64,000 bases of DNA, taken from assembly GCA_964604165.1 (NCBI GenBank), contig CAZRYF010000003.1, positions 62,001-126,000 on the forward strand. The letters run 5' to 3'. Each line of letters starts with the position of its first letter. Within the stretch, counting starts at the first letter, position 1. This document shows, in pieces, positions 1 through 7,935 of this stretch. This stretch comes from JAYZDK01 sp964604165 (GTDB taxonomy: Bacteria; Myxococcota_A; UBA796; CAJQPC01). Under the pieces are notes generated by a model that was not told the DNA's origin, did no database searches, and worked only from the letters and a program-made list of their open reading frames with translations. Position numbers and translations under genes: made by a program.

Positions 1-1
1 C

Positions 2-1573
2 GGTGAGCGCTACCTGCGAGAGCACTTTGGCCGGGCCCTCTGCGACCACTGGGTCTACGCCATCGTCTCCGATGGGGATTTGATGGAGGGCATCTCCTCC
101 GAGGCGGCCAGCATCGCCGGGCACCTGAAGCTTGGGCGCCTGGTCTACCTGTATGACGACAACAGCATCACTATCGATGGTTCCACCGACCTCTCCTTCA
201 CGGAGGACCGGGCCAAGCGGTTCGAGGCTTTTGGCTGGCACGTGCAGACCGTGGATGGCCACAACCACGAGGAGCTGGCAGCTGCCATTTCCGTGGCCAA
301 GACCGATTCGGATCGCCCCTCCCTGGTGATCTGCAAGAGCCACATCGGGCACAGCTCCCCCAGTTTCGAGGACTCGGAGAAGAGCCACGGTGCTCCGCTT
401 GGAGAGGCGGAGATTCGCCTCACCAAGGAAGGCCTGGGCATGGACCCGAACGCCCACTTTGCTGTGCCCGCAGAGGTGCTGGCGCACATGCGCGCCTCCG
501 TGGAGGCCCACGTGCAGGAGCACCGTGCCTGGGAGGCCCGGCTCTCGGAGTCTGCGCGCAAGGACGAGTGGCGCACCTGGCACGCCGCACCGGATCTCTC
601 CACGGTGGAGTGGCCCGCCTTCCCAGCGGACGCCAAGGGCATCGCCAGCCGCAAGTCGTCCCACAAGGTGCTGAACGCAGTCGCGGCTGGAGTGCCCCAG
701 ATTCTCGGAGGTTCAGCGGATCTCGCGGGCTCCAACGGCTCCATGCTCACCGGCGAGGCCGGCATTGGCCCGGAGAGCTTCGGCGGCCGCAACCTGTTCT
801 TCGGGGTGCGTGAGCACGCCATGGCGTCGATCTGCAATGGCATGGCGCTGCACGGGGGCACGGTTCCCTACTGCGCCACCTTCCTGGTCTTTCATGACTA
901 CATGCGGCCCGCCGTTCGCCTGGCGGGCCTCATGGGCCAGCAGGTGATCTACCTGTACACCCACGACTCGATCTACCTGGGGGAAGACGGCCCGACCCAC
1001 CAGCCCATTGAGCACCTGATGGCCATGCGGCTTATTCCAAACCTGCATGTGATTCGTCCGGCGGACGCCAACGAGACGGCCGAGGCCTGGAAGATGGCTT
1101 TGTCTCGCACGGAGGGCCCGACGGCCCTTGCCCTCTCTCGACAGAACCTGCCCACCCTGGATCGGGAGGCCCTTGCGCCGGCGGCAGGCACGGAGAAGGG
1201 GGCGTATGTTCTCGTGGAGGCCGAAGGAAGCCACGCGCTGACACTCATAGCCAGCGGCTCAGAGGTGTGTCTCGCTCTCGCGGCGCGGGACGTTCTGCAG
1301 GCAGAAGGCACGGGCACGCGGGTGGTGAGCATGCCCTGCTGGGAGGTGTTCGCGGCACAAGAAACCGCCACCCGTGCAGCGGTGCTGGGCAGCGCCCCAA
1401 GGGTCTCCATTGAAGCGGGCACCACCTTTGGCTGGGAGCGCTGGGTAGGGGACAGCGGCGCCAGCGTGGGGGTGGATCGATTTGGGGCGTCGGCTCCAGG
1501 CAACGTGCTTGGGGAGAAGCTCGGACTCTCCGTGGACAACGTGGTCGCGGTCGCTCGGAGCGTGCTGGGCTGA
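2..1573 (+). CDS. tkt: Transketolase, 5'-truncated by window edge
   Basis: Transketolase transfers two-carbon ketol units between sugar phosphates in the pentose phosphate or Calvin pathway, using thiamine diphosphate in the cytosol. The frame is open from base 2, so the N-terminal part lies outside the window; 523 codons remain of a family usually 650-680 aa long. Visible signatures are the ThDP/Mg segment SDGDLMEG, GGSADLAGSN, the FGVREHAM segment with the Glu that activates the cofactor, and THDSIYLGEDGPTHQP in the pyrimidine domain. The C-terminal domain ends normally at TGA 1571-1573. About 94 nt without an obvious terminator separate it from the next gene. The family call is secure; paralogue and pathway cannot be told from here. 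Confidence 0.96.
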   Translation, partial: GERYLREHFGRALCDHWVYAIVSDGDLMEGISSEAASIAGHLKLGRLVYLYDDNSITIDGSTDLSFTEDRAKRFEAFGWHVQTVDGHNHEELAAAISVAKTDSDRPSLVICKSHIGHSSPSFEDSEKSHGAPLGEAEIRLTKEGLGMDPNAHFAVPAEVLAHMRASVEAHVQEHRAWEARLSESARKDEWRTWHAAPDLSTVEWPAFPADAKGIASRKSSHKVLNAVAAGVPQILGGSADLAGSNGSMLTGEAGIGPESFGGRNLFFGVREHAMASICNGMALHGGTVPYCATFLVFHDYMRPAVRLAGLMGQQVIYLYTHDSIYLGEDGPTHQPIEHLMAMRLIPNLHVIRPADANETAEAWKMALSRTEGPTALALSRQNLPTLDREALAPAAGTEKGAYVLVEAEGSHALTLIASGSEVCLALAARDVLQAEGTGTRVVSMPCWEVFAAQETATRAAVLGSAPRVSIEAGTTFGWERWVGDSGASVGVDRFGASAPGNVLGEKLGLSVDNVVAVARSVLG

Positions 1574-1667
1574 TTTTCGACAATGGGTGTTTTTCGCCTA
1601 AAGTCTGCGAACAACCCGCCGATGCGCACTTCAACGGTCCCTATTCCTCCGGGACCCTGGAGGTCTC

Positions 1668-2591
1668 ATGCGCAAGACTGCTCCTGTCTTCATCGGCGGT
1701 GCCCACCGCTCCGGTTCCACACTTCTGACCGACCTTCTGGGTGTCCACGAAGAGATCTCGCCGATCTACGACACCGAGTTCGTGATCCAGATGGCCGAGG
1801 CGATCTTCGCAAGCCCCGAGCTGTCGGGGGATCAAATCGTGGATCGCTGCATGTCGATCATCGACGACTTCTCCCGTCACCTCCCCATGCGCATGAATGA
1901 GTCCACCTCCACGGAGCGCTACCACCATGGGCATCACCACCTGATGTTCGACCGGGACCACGCCTTCCGCGCCACGATCGACATGTTGGCCGAAGGCGGA
2001 CGAATCCATCCCCTTGTGGCCTTCAAGAACATGATCGACACGATCTTCGCTGCCCACTGCGCGGTGGATCACAAAGAGCGCTGGGTCAACAAGACCCACG
2101 CCTATGTGCGCTGTCTTCCCTTTCTCGCGGCCTGCTTTCCCGGCATGAAGTTCCTGCACGTGGTGCGGGACGGACGGGACATCGCCTGCTCCCTCAAGGC
2201 GTCGGAAGGCAATGAATATGACCTGGAATGGGCCGCCCGGGAGTGGCGCGAGAGCGTGCTCTCTGGCCTGGACTTCATGGAAGCCAACCCGGCGTCTGTC
2301 CACGTGATTCGCTACGAGGAGATTCTGCTCCAGCCTGTGGAGACCGTGAATCGGGCTCTGGCCTGGATTGGGGAAGAGACCACCGGAACCACCATTCTCG
2401 ACACCTGGTGTGGCGGAATGGGAAAGCTGCGTGAGAACTCCATGGGCCGCTGGTTGCGAGAGCTGACCGATACCGAGCGCGACCTCTACTGGCAGATCAA
2501 CGGCGATTTGCTGGAGGCCATTGGCTACGGAGAGAGTGCCCAGACGCCTTCCGTCCATCTGCCCACCTTGCAGTCGGAGATTCGCACATGA
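1668..2591 (+). CDS. Sulfotransferase family protein
   Basis: 307 aa, starting at an ATG with GGAGG just upstream (1659-1663). The N-terminus carries the PAPS 5'-phosphosulfate loop GGAHRSGSTLL. The 3'-phosphate-binding strand appears near residue 165 as VVRDGRDIACSL. Both are hallmarks of PAPS-dependent sulfotransferases of the Sulfotransfer_1/3 type. These enzymes move sulfate from PAPS to a hydroxyl or amine of a small molecule, glycan or protein; the acceptor cannot be read from the sequence. It overlaps the next sulfotransferase by 4 bp (ATGA), so the two are probably translated together. They share the same architecture and similar segments (SPIYETDFV-like, WINKTPAYV-like), indicating a tandem duplication. 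Confidence 0.9.
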   Translation: MRKTAPVFIGGAHRSGSTLLTDLLGVHEEISPIYDTEFVIQMAEAIFASPELSGDQIVDRCMSIIDDFSRHLPMRMNESTSTERYHHGHHHLMFDRDHAFRATIDMLAEGGRIHPLVAFKNMIDTIFAAHCAVDHKERWVNKTHAYVRCLPFLAACFPGMKFLHVVRDGRDIACSLKASEGNEYDLEWAAREWRESVLSGLDFMEANPASVHVIRYEEILLQPVETVNRALAWIGEETTGTTILDTWCGGMGKLRENSMGRWLRELTDTERDLYWQINGDLLEAIGYGESAQTPSVHLPTLQSEIRT

Positions 2592-3469
2592 GTCGCCCGG
2601 TATTCCTGGGCGGCGCAGGCCGCTCAGGCACGACGCTCCTCGTGGACATGCTGGGGCTCCACCCCCAACTCTCCCCGATCTATGAAACGGACTTTGTGCT
2701 CCAGTTGGCCAAGGTGCTGTTCGGCTCCCCGGGTCTGACCCGCACCCAGGTGGGGGAGGAGTGCACGCGGATCATGGCCGGATGGGCCGCTGATCTCCCG
2801 CACCGCCCTGACAACAAGGCACCCCATGAGCGCTTTCACCACGGCCCCCACCATGTGCTCTTCTCCCGAAGGCACGCCATGGCGGCGGTGGAGGACCTGG
2901 TGCGGCGTGCCAACGCCGGCGATCCGGTCAACGCCTTTCGGGTCTTTCTGTCCGGGCTGTTCGGCATCCACGCGGGCCTGGACGACAAGCCGCGCTGGAT
3001 CAACAAGACCCCGGCCTATGTGTTGAACCTCCACTTTCTGCGCCAGGTGTGCCCGGACATGCTGTTCGTGCACTGCGTGCGCGACGGAAGGGATGTGGCC
3101 TGCTCCATGGCCAAGCGCATCGGCAGCCGCAACATCGACCAGCTGGCCCGGTGGTGGAAGGGACGCCTGGAGGCGGGCGAGCGCTTTGCCGCCCAGTTCC
3201 CGGACCAGGTCATCGTGGTGCGCTACGAGGATTTACTCCAAAGCCCGGAGGTGGCCCTGGGGGATGTGCTGGAATTCATCGGCGAGTCCAGAAGCACCCG
3301 CGAGCTCCTGAGCGCCTACGGGGGAGAGGTCAAGCTGGACCCCACCCGGGCCCACCGCTGGACCACCGAGCTGAGCGCCATGGAGGTATCGCGTTTCTGG
3401 GATGTGGCCGGGGACACCCTTGAGCGCCACGGCTACGGCCGGGGTTGGACCCACAAGAGCGCGGCGTGA
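2588..3469 (+). CDS. Sulfotransferase family protein, tandem paralogue
   Basis: 293 aa. The ATG overlaps the stop of the preceding sulfotransferase (ATGA). It carries the PAPS loop GGAGRSGTTLLVDML at the N-terminus and the 3'-phosphate strand CVRDGRDVACSM near residue 160. It resembles the upstream gene along its whole length, so the pair looks like a duplication that may have diverged in acceptor. No signal peptide is visible, so a cytosolic enzyme is expected. It ends 10 nt before the stop of a reading frame on the other strand (3480), so transcription here is convergent. The acceptor is unknown. Confidence 0.9.
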   Translation: MSRPVFLGGAGRSGTTLLVDMLGLHPQLSPIYETDFVLQLAKVLFGSPGLTRTQVGEECTRIMAGWAADLPHRPDNKAPHERFHHGPHHVLFSRRHAMAAVEDLVRRANAGDPVNAFRVFLSGLFGIHAGLDDKPRWINKTPAYVLNLHFLRQVCPDMLFVHCVRDGRDVACSMAKRIGSRNIDQLARWWKGRLEAGERFAAQFPDQVIVVRYEDLLQSPEVALGDVLEFIGESRSTRELLSAYGGEVKLDPTRAHRWTTELSAMEVSRFWDVAGDTLERHGYGRGWTHKSAA

Positions 3470-3479
3470 CCCGGGGCGC

Positions 3480-3605
3480 CTACGGGAACTCGTAGGTGTC
3501 TTCCCGGTAGCTCATGGTGCGGTTGAATTCGTCAAAGCTGTACCAGCGCTCGTCCAAGAAGTGATGCCGGCCCTTGTCGCGTCCCCCCGGCTTCGGCGTG
3601 CTAAT
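3480..3605 (-). pseudogene. 3'-terminal gene remnant downstream of the cyclase
   Basis: A 41-codon frame ends with TAG at 3480-3482 and reads ...RHHFLDERWYSFDEFNRT... to a C-terminus in YEFP. Almost every third base over its last 30 codons is G or C, as in the real genes nearby, so it looks like true coding sequence. It has no ATG, GTG or TTG start: its upper part runs out of frame into the end of the cyclase gene, through a stretch that recurs at 46235-46269. I read it as the tail of a further operon gene cut off by a repeat-associated rearrangement. A small gene with an unusual start is possible. The family was not recognised. Confidence 0.4.
3568..3602. repeat. Short dispersed repeat, partner of 46235-46269
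   Basis: These 35 bases match 46235-46269 in the same orientation with about four mismatches. The shared core is CGGCCCTTGTCGCG, then a C-run, then GGCGTGCT. The partner copy lies inside a 225-bp element with inverted ends. Here only this fragment is recognisable, lying exactly between the cyclase stop and the gene remnant downstream. That position suggests it marks an old insertion or recombination point. Confidence 0.45.
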
Positions 3606-4224
3606 CCACCACCAAAACCGCCCGGACCGGCGACGCGTCGGCGCCCTCAATCGGCAGAGGCAGGGCGATCAGGGTGTAGTGACCGTCGGGCACCTCGGTC
3701 AGCACGATTCCTTCGAGAATCGCCATGTCGTGGCCCGCCACCGCTGTGTGGGACTCGAGCACCTTGTCGTCGAAGAGGTCGACAGAGGGGGTGTCGATTC
3801 CCACCAGGCGCACGCCGGCGGTGTGCAGGTGGTGAACCAGGGCGGATGAGAGGCTCGCGAAATCGGTGTTGAATGCCTCCGGGTCAGGAAAGGTGTCGGT
3901 TCGCAGCAGGAGGCGCTCCGCGTTGGGGGCGCGGGGAAGGTCCGCCGGGAGGATGCGCTGGCCGCGGGCGACGACGACCTTCATTACCTCGCAGGGGCCG
4001 TAGTAGCGGTCCAGAGATCGATCCGCGATGTCCGGGCTGTCGGTGGCGTAGTGGTTGGGGGCGTCGGTGTGGGCGCCCAGGTGCATCGTGGTGTGAATCG
4101 TGGAGAGCGTGATGTTGTCGCCGGACTCCACGTCCAGCAGCACCTCCCGGGAAAACGGCGTGTCCCCGGGCCACACCGCCAGGCGGGGGGAGATGCGCGG
4201 GGTGATGTCCAGCAGGCGGCTCAC
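3601..4224 (-). CDS. Cyclase family protein, kynurenine formamidase-like
   Basis: 207 aa, the normal length for bacterial KynB-type arylformamidases. The metal-binding signature HLGAHTDAPNHY (family HxGTHxDxPxH) is intact near residues 47-58, and the C-terminus has the expected LPLPIEGADASPVRAVL. Members hydrolyse N-formylkynurenine to kynurenine or related cyclic or amide substrates with bound Zn/Mn. The ATG overlaps the stop of the dioxygenase-deaminase fusion upstream (ATGA), making it the last complete gene of the ring-cleavage operon. A tryptophan 2,3-dioxygenase at 18947-20053 makes a kynurenine role plausible. Its place in this operon leaves other amide or lactam substrates open. Confidence 0.82.
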   Translation of the reverse strand: MSRLLDITPRISPRLAVWPGDTPFSREVLLDVESGDNITLSTIHTTMHLGAHTDAPNHYATDSPDIADRSLDRYYGPCEVMKVVVARGQRILPADLPRAPNAERLLLRTDTFPDPEAFNTDFASLSSALVHHLHTAGVRLVGIDTPSVDLFDDKVLESHTAVAGHDMAILEGIVLTEVPDGHYTLIALPLPIEGADASPVRAVLVVD

Positions 4225-5597
4225 GGGCGGGCGATCACCTTGAACTCGACGGCAATGGGGGTGGGCAGCGCTGAGATGGCCAGGGTGGTGCGCGTGGCCT
4301 GGATGTCGGTGAAGTACTCACCGTAGACCGCGTTGTAGCCGGCAAAGTCCCGGTCCATGTCCACCAAGAACGTGGTCACGTCGACCACCTTTTCAAGGGA
4401 GCTGCCCGCGGCCTCCAGCACCGCGCGGACGTTTTCGATCACCGCGCGGGTCTGGGCCTCAATGTCGTAGTCGGTGGGGGCGCCGTTCTCATCGCGGATG
4501 GCGCCGCCGGGAATGTCGTCCGTGCCCGGCTGCCGGGGGCCGACGCCCGAGAGGTAGAGCAAATCCCCAACCCGGCGGGCATGGGGGTACGCCCCCACTG
4601 GGTCCGGGGCGGACTGGGTGCGGACTGTGTCGTTGTCCGGTTGGGGCTCCGCCGAATCGGCTGGGGTGGCCACCGCCTCGGGTGCCTCGGCACCGGACAA
4701 CACCTCCCGATCCCCTCCCCATGCCTCCACATCGTCCTCGTCGAACTCCTTGTCTCCCACGCCCCCCTCTGTGGGGGTCAGGGTGACCACCGCCCCGCCC
4801 GTGCCGTAGAGCGGCTCGTAGCAGAGCACGTTCCCCGTATAGTGGTTGTGGGCCCCCATGGCTGCTGAGAGCCACCACATGGGCTTGAAGCTCACGACCT
4901 TCTTCACTCGGATCTGGTTGTGGACCTGCCGGGAGAGCTGGGCCATGTCCTCCAGGCGACCTTCTCCGAGGAACTCCAGCATTTTCCGGTTCCACTCATC
5001 GTCCTTCGCCGAATGGATCGCATCGTCCGCTGGATCGATGAACTCGGTGAACAGGCGGTTCGACAGGGTGGAGACCACCACGGCCACAGCCCTCTTGCCC
5101 TGGGCCCGCACTGCGTCGGCGGCCGCCTTGCCCAGCACAACGGTCTCCGCGCGATCCGCGTAGATGTTGCTGGAGACAACGCACGCGGGGATCGCGTTGT
5201 CCGGGTTGAGGAGCTTGAGGGCCACCACGCTGCCTGTGTCGATGGGAAACCCGTCATAGGCCACACACCGGGCCACGAGCCCCCGGGCCTCGGCCGCATC
5301 CCGAAAACCGTGGGCGAACCTCGCGTCGATCTTGAACTGGTAGGGCATGGAGCCCAGGTCGTGGAACAGCTCATCCACGTGCACCCAGGTGGGCTCCGGG
5401 TGGGCCTGGATCTGGTGGCCGATGATGCTGGGCCACATGACGCTGTAGATCAGGAGCAGGTCGGGCTCAAGGGCTGCGATCTGGTCTCGCACCGTGTCAA
5501 ACGAGTCCCGGACCTTCTGCCATCCCGGGTTCTGCTCCGGCACCAACAGGGGCTGCGGCAGTCCGGGCACCAGGACGCCCTGGATGAATCCGCTCAT
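4221..5597 (-). CDS. Fusion: 2-aminophenol 1,6-dioxygenase alpha subunit + 2-aminomuconate deaminase
   Basis: 458 aa from the ATG at 5597, which overlaps the stop of the beta-subunit gene (ATGA). Residues 1 to about 270 form a class III extradiol dioxygenase fold like AmnA. The metal histidines are missing: the beta-subunit APHPPH and SPHW motifs are replaced by VPGLPQP and SVMW. This is as in known non-catalytic alpha subunits. An acidic, proline-rich linker of about 50 residues follows. The last 135 residues are a RidA/YjgF domain with VGAYPHARRVGDLLYLSGVGP and ATRTTLAI, closely matching what I recall of 2-aminomuconate deaminase (AmnD). In described aminophenol operons these are separate genes. 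The fusion may tether the deaminase to the dioxygenase, although an aldehyde dehydrogenase step lies between them. Confidence 0.85.
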   Translation of the reverse strand: MSGFIQGVLVPGLPQPLLVPEQNPGWQKVRDSFDTVRDQIAALEPDLLLIYSVMWPSIIGHQIQAHPEPTWVHVDELFHDLGSMPYQFKIDARFAHGFRDAAEARGLVARCVAYDGFPIDTGSVVALKLLNPDNAIPACVVSSNIYADRAETVVLGKAAADAVRAQGKRAVAVVVSTLSNRLFTEFIDPADDAIHSAKDDEWNRKMLEFLGEGRLEDMAQLSRQVHNQIRVKKVVSFKPMWWLSAAMGAHNHYTGNVLCYEPLYGTGGAVVTLTPTEGGVGDKEFDEDDVEAWGGDREVLSGAEAPEAVATPADSAEPQPDNDTVRTQSAPDPVGAYPHARRVGDLLYLSGVGPRQPGTDDIPGGAIRDENGAPTDYDIEAQTRAVIENVRAVLEAAGSSLEKVVDVTTFLVDMDRDFAGYNAVYGEYFTDIQATRTTLAISALPTPIAVEFKVIARP

Positions 5598-6487
5598 GTG
5601 GCCTCCCCTGGGAAGAACCCCGCCACGATGTTGCCGGTGCCAATGACCGTGCCGTACGCATAGAGCTTGGCCCCGTCTGTGGGGAAGTCCAGGGTGGACA
5701 GCATCCAGGTGAGGCTGCCAGAGTCCGTCTCGGAGACCGAGTGCTCCGTAAACTCGGGCATGATGTCCACCACCTCCCGGGTCTTGCCTGCCCGCAGCAG
5801 GTCGATGAGCTTCATGTCCCACAGGTACTGGGTGTGGTTGGTGATGTGCTCGCAGCTCATGTCCTCGGGCACGTCGGCCTCCGTGACGAAGTGCCGGTGG
5901 GAGAGGGAGTTGCTGGCCAGCACCACCACCCGCTTGCCGCTCTTCTCAATGGCTCGGCGTGTGGCTTTCCCAAGCGCCAGGACTTGCTCCTGCATGACCT
6001 CGGTGCTGTAATACGCCCTGGATCGGCAGGAGGACATCGAGACGATCGGCTTGTCCCAGGCCGGGTTTGCCAGATGGCAGGACACGATCGTGCCGTAGTC
6101 CACGCGAAAGTCCGGGTTGCGCATCATCTTGGTGACCAGGCCGTCTTCCTGGGCTTCGGCGTGGATGGCCTCCGCCAGATCCACGTCCACCTTCAGGTCA
6201 TAGTGAAACCGAAAGAGGTTCGGGAAGATCGGGTCGACGGAAAGAGACTTGAAGTGGTCTACGCCCAGCAGGTGTGTGCCTACATAGGTCTGCCAGTGGG
6301 GGGACAACACCAGGAGCACGTCGTAGCCGATGGCCTCGATGTCGGCGCGGGCTCGCTCGTACCCCCACCGCAGCATCTCCCAGCCACACTCCGAGGTGGG
6401 CTCGTTCTGCGGCGGGTTGTCGCCGTAGACAAGGTGGGGTGGATGGGGCGCCACCAGCCCGGCCACGATGCGTCCTTTCTCACCCAT
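5594..6487 (-). CDS. amnB: 2-aminophenol 1,6-dioxygenase beta subunit-like extradiol dioxygenase
   Basis: 297 aa from the ATG at 6487, chosen because TAGGAG lies 6 nt upstream; an in-frame ATG at 6511 has no such support. It is a class III (LigB-type) Fe(II) extradiol dioxygenase. The N-terminus APHPPHLVYGDNPPQNEP and the segment LSPHWQTYVGTH carry the two iron histidines. The Glu of SVSETDSGSLTWM sits where the third ligand is expected. Known AmnB opens 2-aminophenol to 2-aminomuconate 6-semialdehyde; relatives use 3-hydroxyanthranilate-type rings. It needs the alpha subunit encoded next (ATGA overlap) and hands its aldehyde product to the dehydrogenase encoded just upstream, 8 nt away. The exact ring substrate is inferred, not shown. 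Confidence 0.85.
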   Translation of the reverse strand: MGEKGRIVAGLVAPHPPHLVYGDNPPQNEPTSECGWEMLRWGYERARADIEAIGYDVLLVLSPHWQTYVGTHLLGVDHFKSLSVDPIFPNLFRFHYDLKVDVDLAEAIHAEAQEDGLVTKMMRNPDFRVDYGTIVSCHLANPAWDKPIVSMSSCRSRAYYSTEVMQEQVLALGKATRRAIEKSGKRVVVLASNSLSHRHFVTEADVPEDMSCEHITNHTQYLWDMKLIDLLRAGKTREVVDIMPEFTEHSVSETDSGSLTWMLSTLDFPTDGAKLYAYGTVIGTGNIVAGFFPGEAT

Positions 6488-6495
6488 TTGCGCTC

Positions 6496-7935
6496 CTATA
6501 TGCTGATACAAATATTCCGAGATTCACTGAAGAACTCCAAGGAGTGACGCCCGCCTTCCCGGCCAACGCCGCTGTCTTTCATGCCCCCGAAGGGCACCCG
6601 AAGATCCCGCAAGAGCCAGGTGTTGACCCAGACCATGCCAGTCTCGATCTCCGCCGCCATCCGGTGGGCCCGGGACAGATCCCGGGTCCAGATGGACGCA
6701 CTCAGGCCGTACCGGGTGCCGTTGGCGATTTGGAGGGCTTCGGGCTCCGAGTCGAAGGGGTGCACGGTCACCAGGGGACCGAAGACCTCTTCGGTGGCGG
6801 TACGGCAATTCGGCCGTAGGCCCGCCAGCACCACAGGGTTGAGGAAGTGCCCACCGGAAAAGGGAGCCGGCAGCTCCGGCCGGGTGCCGCCGCAGCACAA
6901 GACCCCCCCCTCCTCGATGCCCAGCTTTACGTAGCCCTCCACCTTGTCTCGGTGGGCGGCGGACACGAGCGCTCCCATCTGCGTGTCCGGCGCTGCGGGA
7001 TCCCCGACCTTCAGGGCGGAGACTCTGGCCACGAACGCGTCAAGGAACTTTCCGTAGATGGGCCGTTCCACCAGGAGGCGCGAGCCGCAGAGGCAGATTT
7101 CTCCCTGGTTGGAGAAGCCGGCGCGAACCGCCCCTTCCACGGCCTTGTCAAAGTCACAGTCGGCGAAGACGATCGTGGCGTTCTTGCCCCCCAGCTCCAA
7201 GGAGAGCTTCTTGAACATGGGTGCCGCAGTGGCAGCCACCTTGGCACCTGTGGCGGTGCCTCCTGTGAAAGAGATGCCCTGGATGTCCAGGTGCTCGACC
7301 ATGGCCTGCCCCGCCTCGCCCCCGAGGCCGTGCACCAGGTTGAACAAGCCGGGAGGCGCATCGATGTCCTGGAAGACCTGGGCCAGGGCATGGGCGGTCA
7401 TCGGCGTCAGCTCGCTGGGCTTGGCCACAATCGCGTTGCCCATGGCCAGGGCCGGCGCCACCTTCCAGGTGAGCAAGTAGAGAGGGAGGTTCCAGGGGGT
7501 GATCAGGCCCACCACCCCGATGGGCCGCCGGAGGGTGTAGTTGAAGGCGGACTCCATGGGGTGGAAGTCCGTGTGGTCGTGGCGGATAGCGCCGGCAAAA
7601 AACCGAAAGTTCTGAATCGCCCGGGGGATGTCCACTGCGGCTGCAAGGGAGATGGGCTTGCCTTGGTCCTGGGATTCCAGGGCCGCCAGAGATGCGGCTC
7701 GCTGGGTGAGGGTGTCGGCAATGCGATCCAGCAGGGCGGCTCGCTCCTCCACGGAGGAGCGCCGCCACTCTTCGCCGGCTTCAGTGGCCGCCCGCACGGC
7801 GGCATCCACATCCCCCACCCAGGACCGTGGCAGGCTGCCGATCTCCTTGCCCGTGGCAGGCCCGACAATGGGTAGGGTCTCGCCGGACAGAGACGCTCGA
7901 AACTGCCCCCCGATGAAGTTCTGAACGTGGTTCAC
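6496..7935 (-). CDS. amnC: Aldehyde dehydrogenase, probably 2-aminomuconate 6-semialdehyde dehydrogenase
   Basis: 479 aa from a GTG at 7935 that overlaps the stop of the asparaginase-like gene (GTGA). It is a full-length NAD(P)-dependent aldehyde dehydrogenase: TPWNLP with the oxyanion Asn, the SFTGG cofactor turn, the general-base Glu in ELGGKNATIVF, the nucleophilic Cys in NQGEICLCGSR, and EEVFGPLV near the end. The GEICLC signature resembles the AmnC/ALDH8A1 group that oxidises 2-aminomuconate semialdehyde. Together with the dioxygenase subunits and the RidA deaminase domain downstream, it completes ring opening, oxidation and deamination toward 2-oxo-3-hexenedioate. The later decarboxylase, hydratase and aldolase genes are not in the window. 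Confidence 0.88.
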   Translation of the reverse strand: MNHVQNFIGGQFRASLSGETLPIVGPATGKEIGSLPRSWVGDVDAAVRAATEAGEEWRRSSVEERAALLDRIADTLTQRAASLAALESQDQGKPISLAAAVDIPRAIQNFRFFAGAIRHDHTDFHPMESAFNYTLRRPIGVVGLITPWNLPLYLLTWKVAPALAMGNAIVAKPSELTPMTAHALAQVFQDIDAPPGLFNLVHGLGGEAGQAMVEHLDIQGISFTGGTATGAKVAATAAPMFKKLSLELGGKNATIVFADCDFDKAVEGAVRAGFSNQGEICLCGSRLLVERPIYGKFLDAFVARVSALKVGDPAAPDTQMGALVSAAHRDKVEGYVKLGIEEGGVLCCGGTRPELPAPFSGGHFLNPVVLAGLRPNCRTATEEVFGPLVTVHPFDSEPEALQIANGTRYGLSASIWTRDLSRAHRMAAEIETGMVWVNTWLLRDLRVPFGGMKDSGVGREGGRHSLEFFSESRNICISI

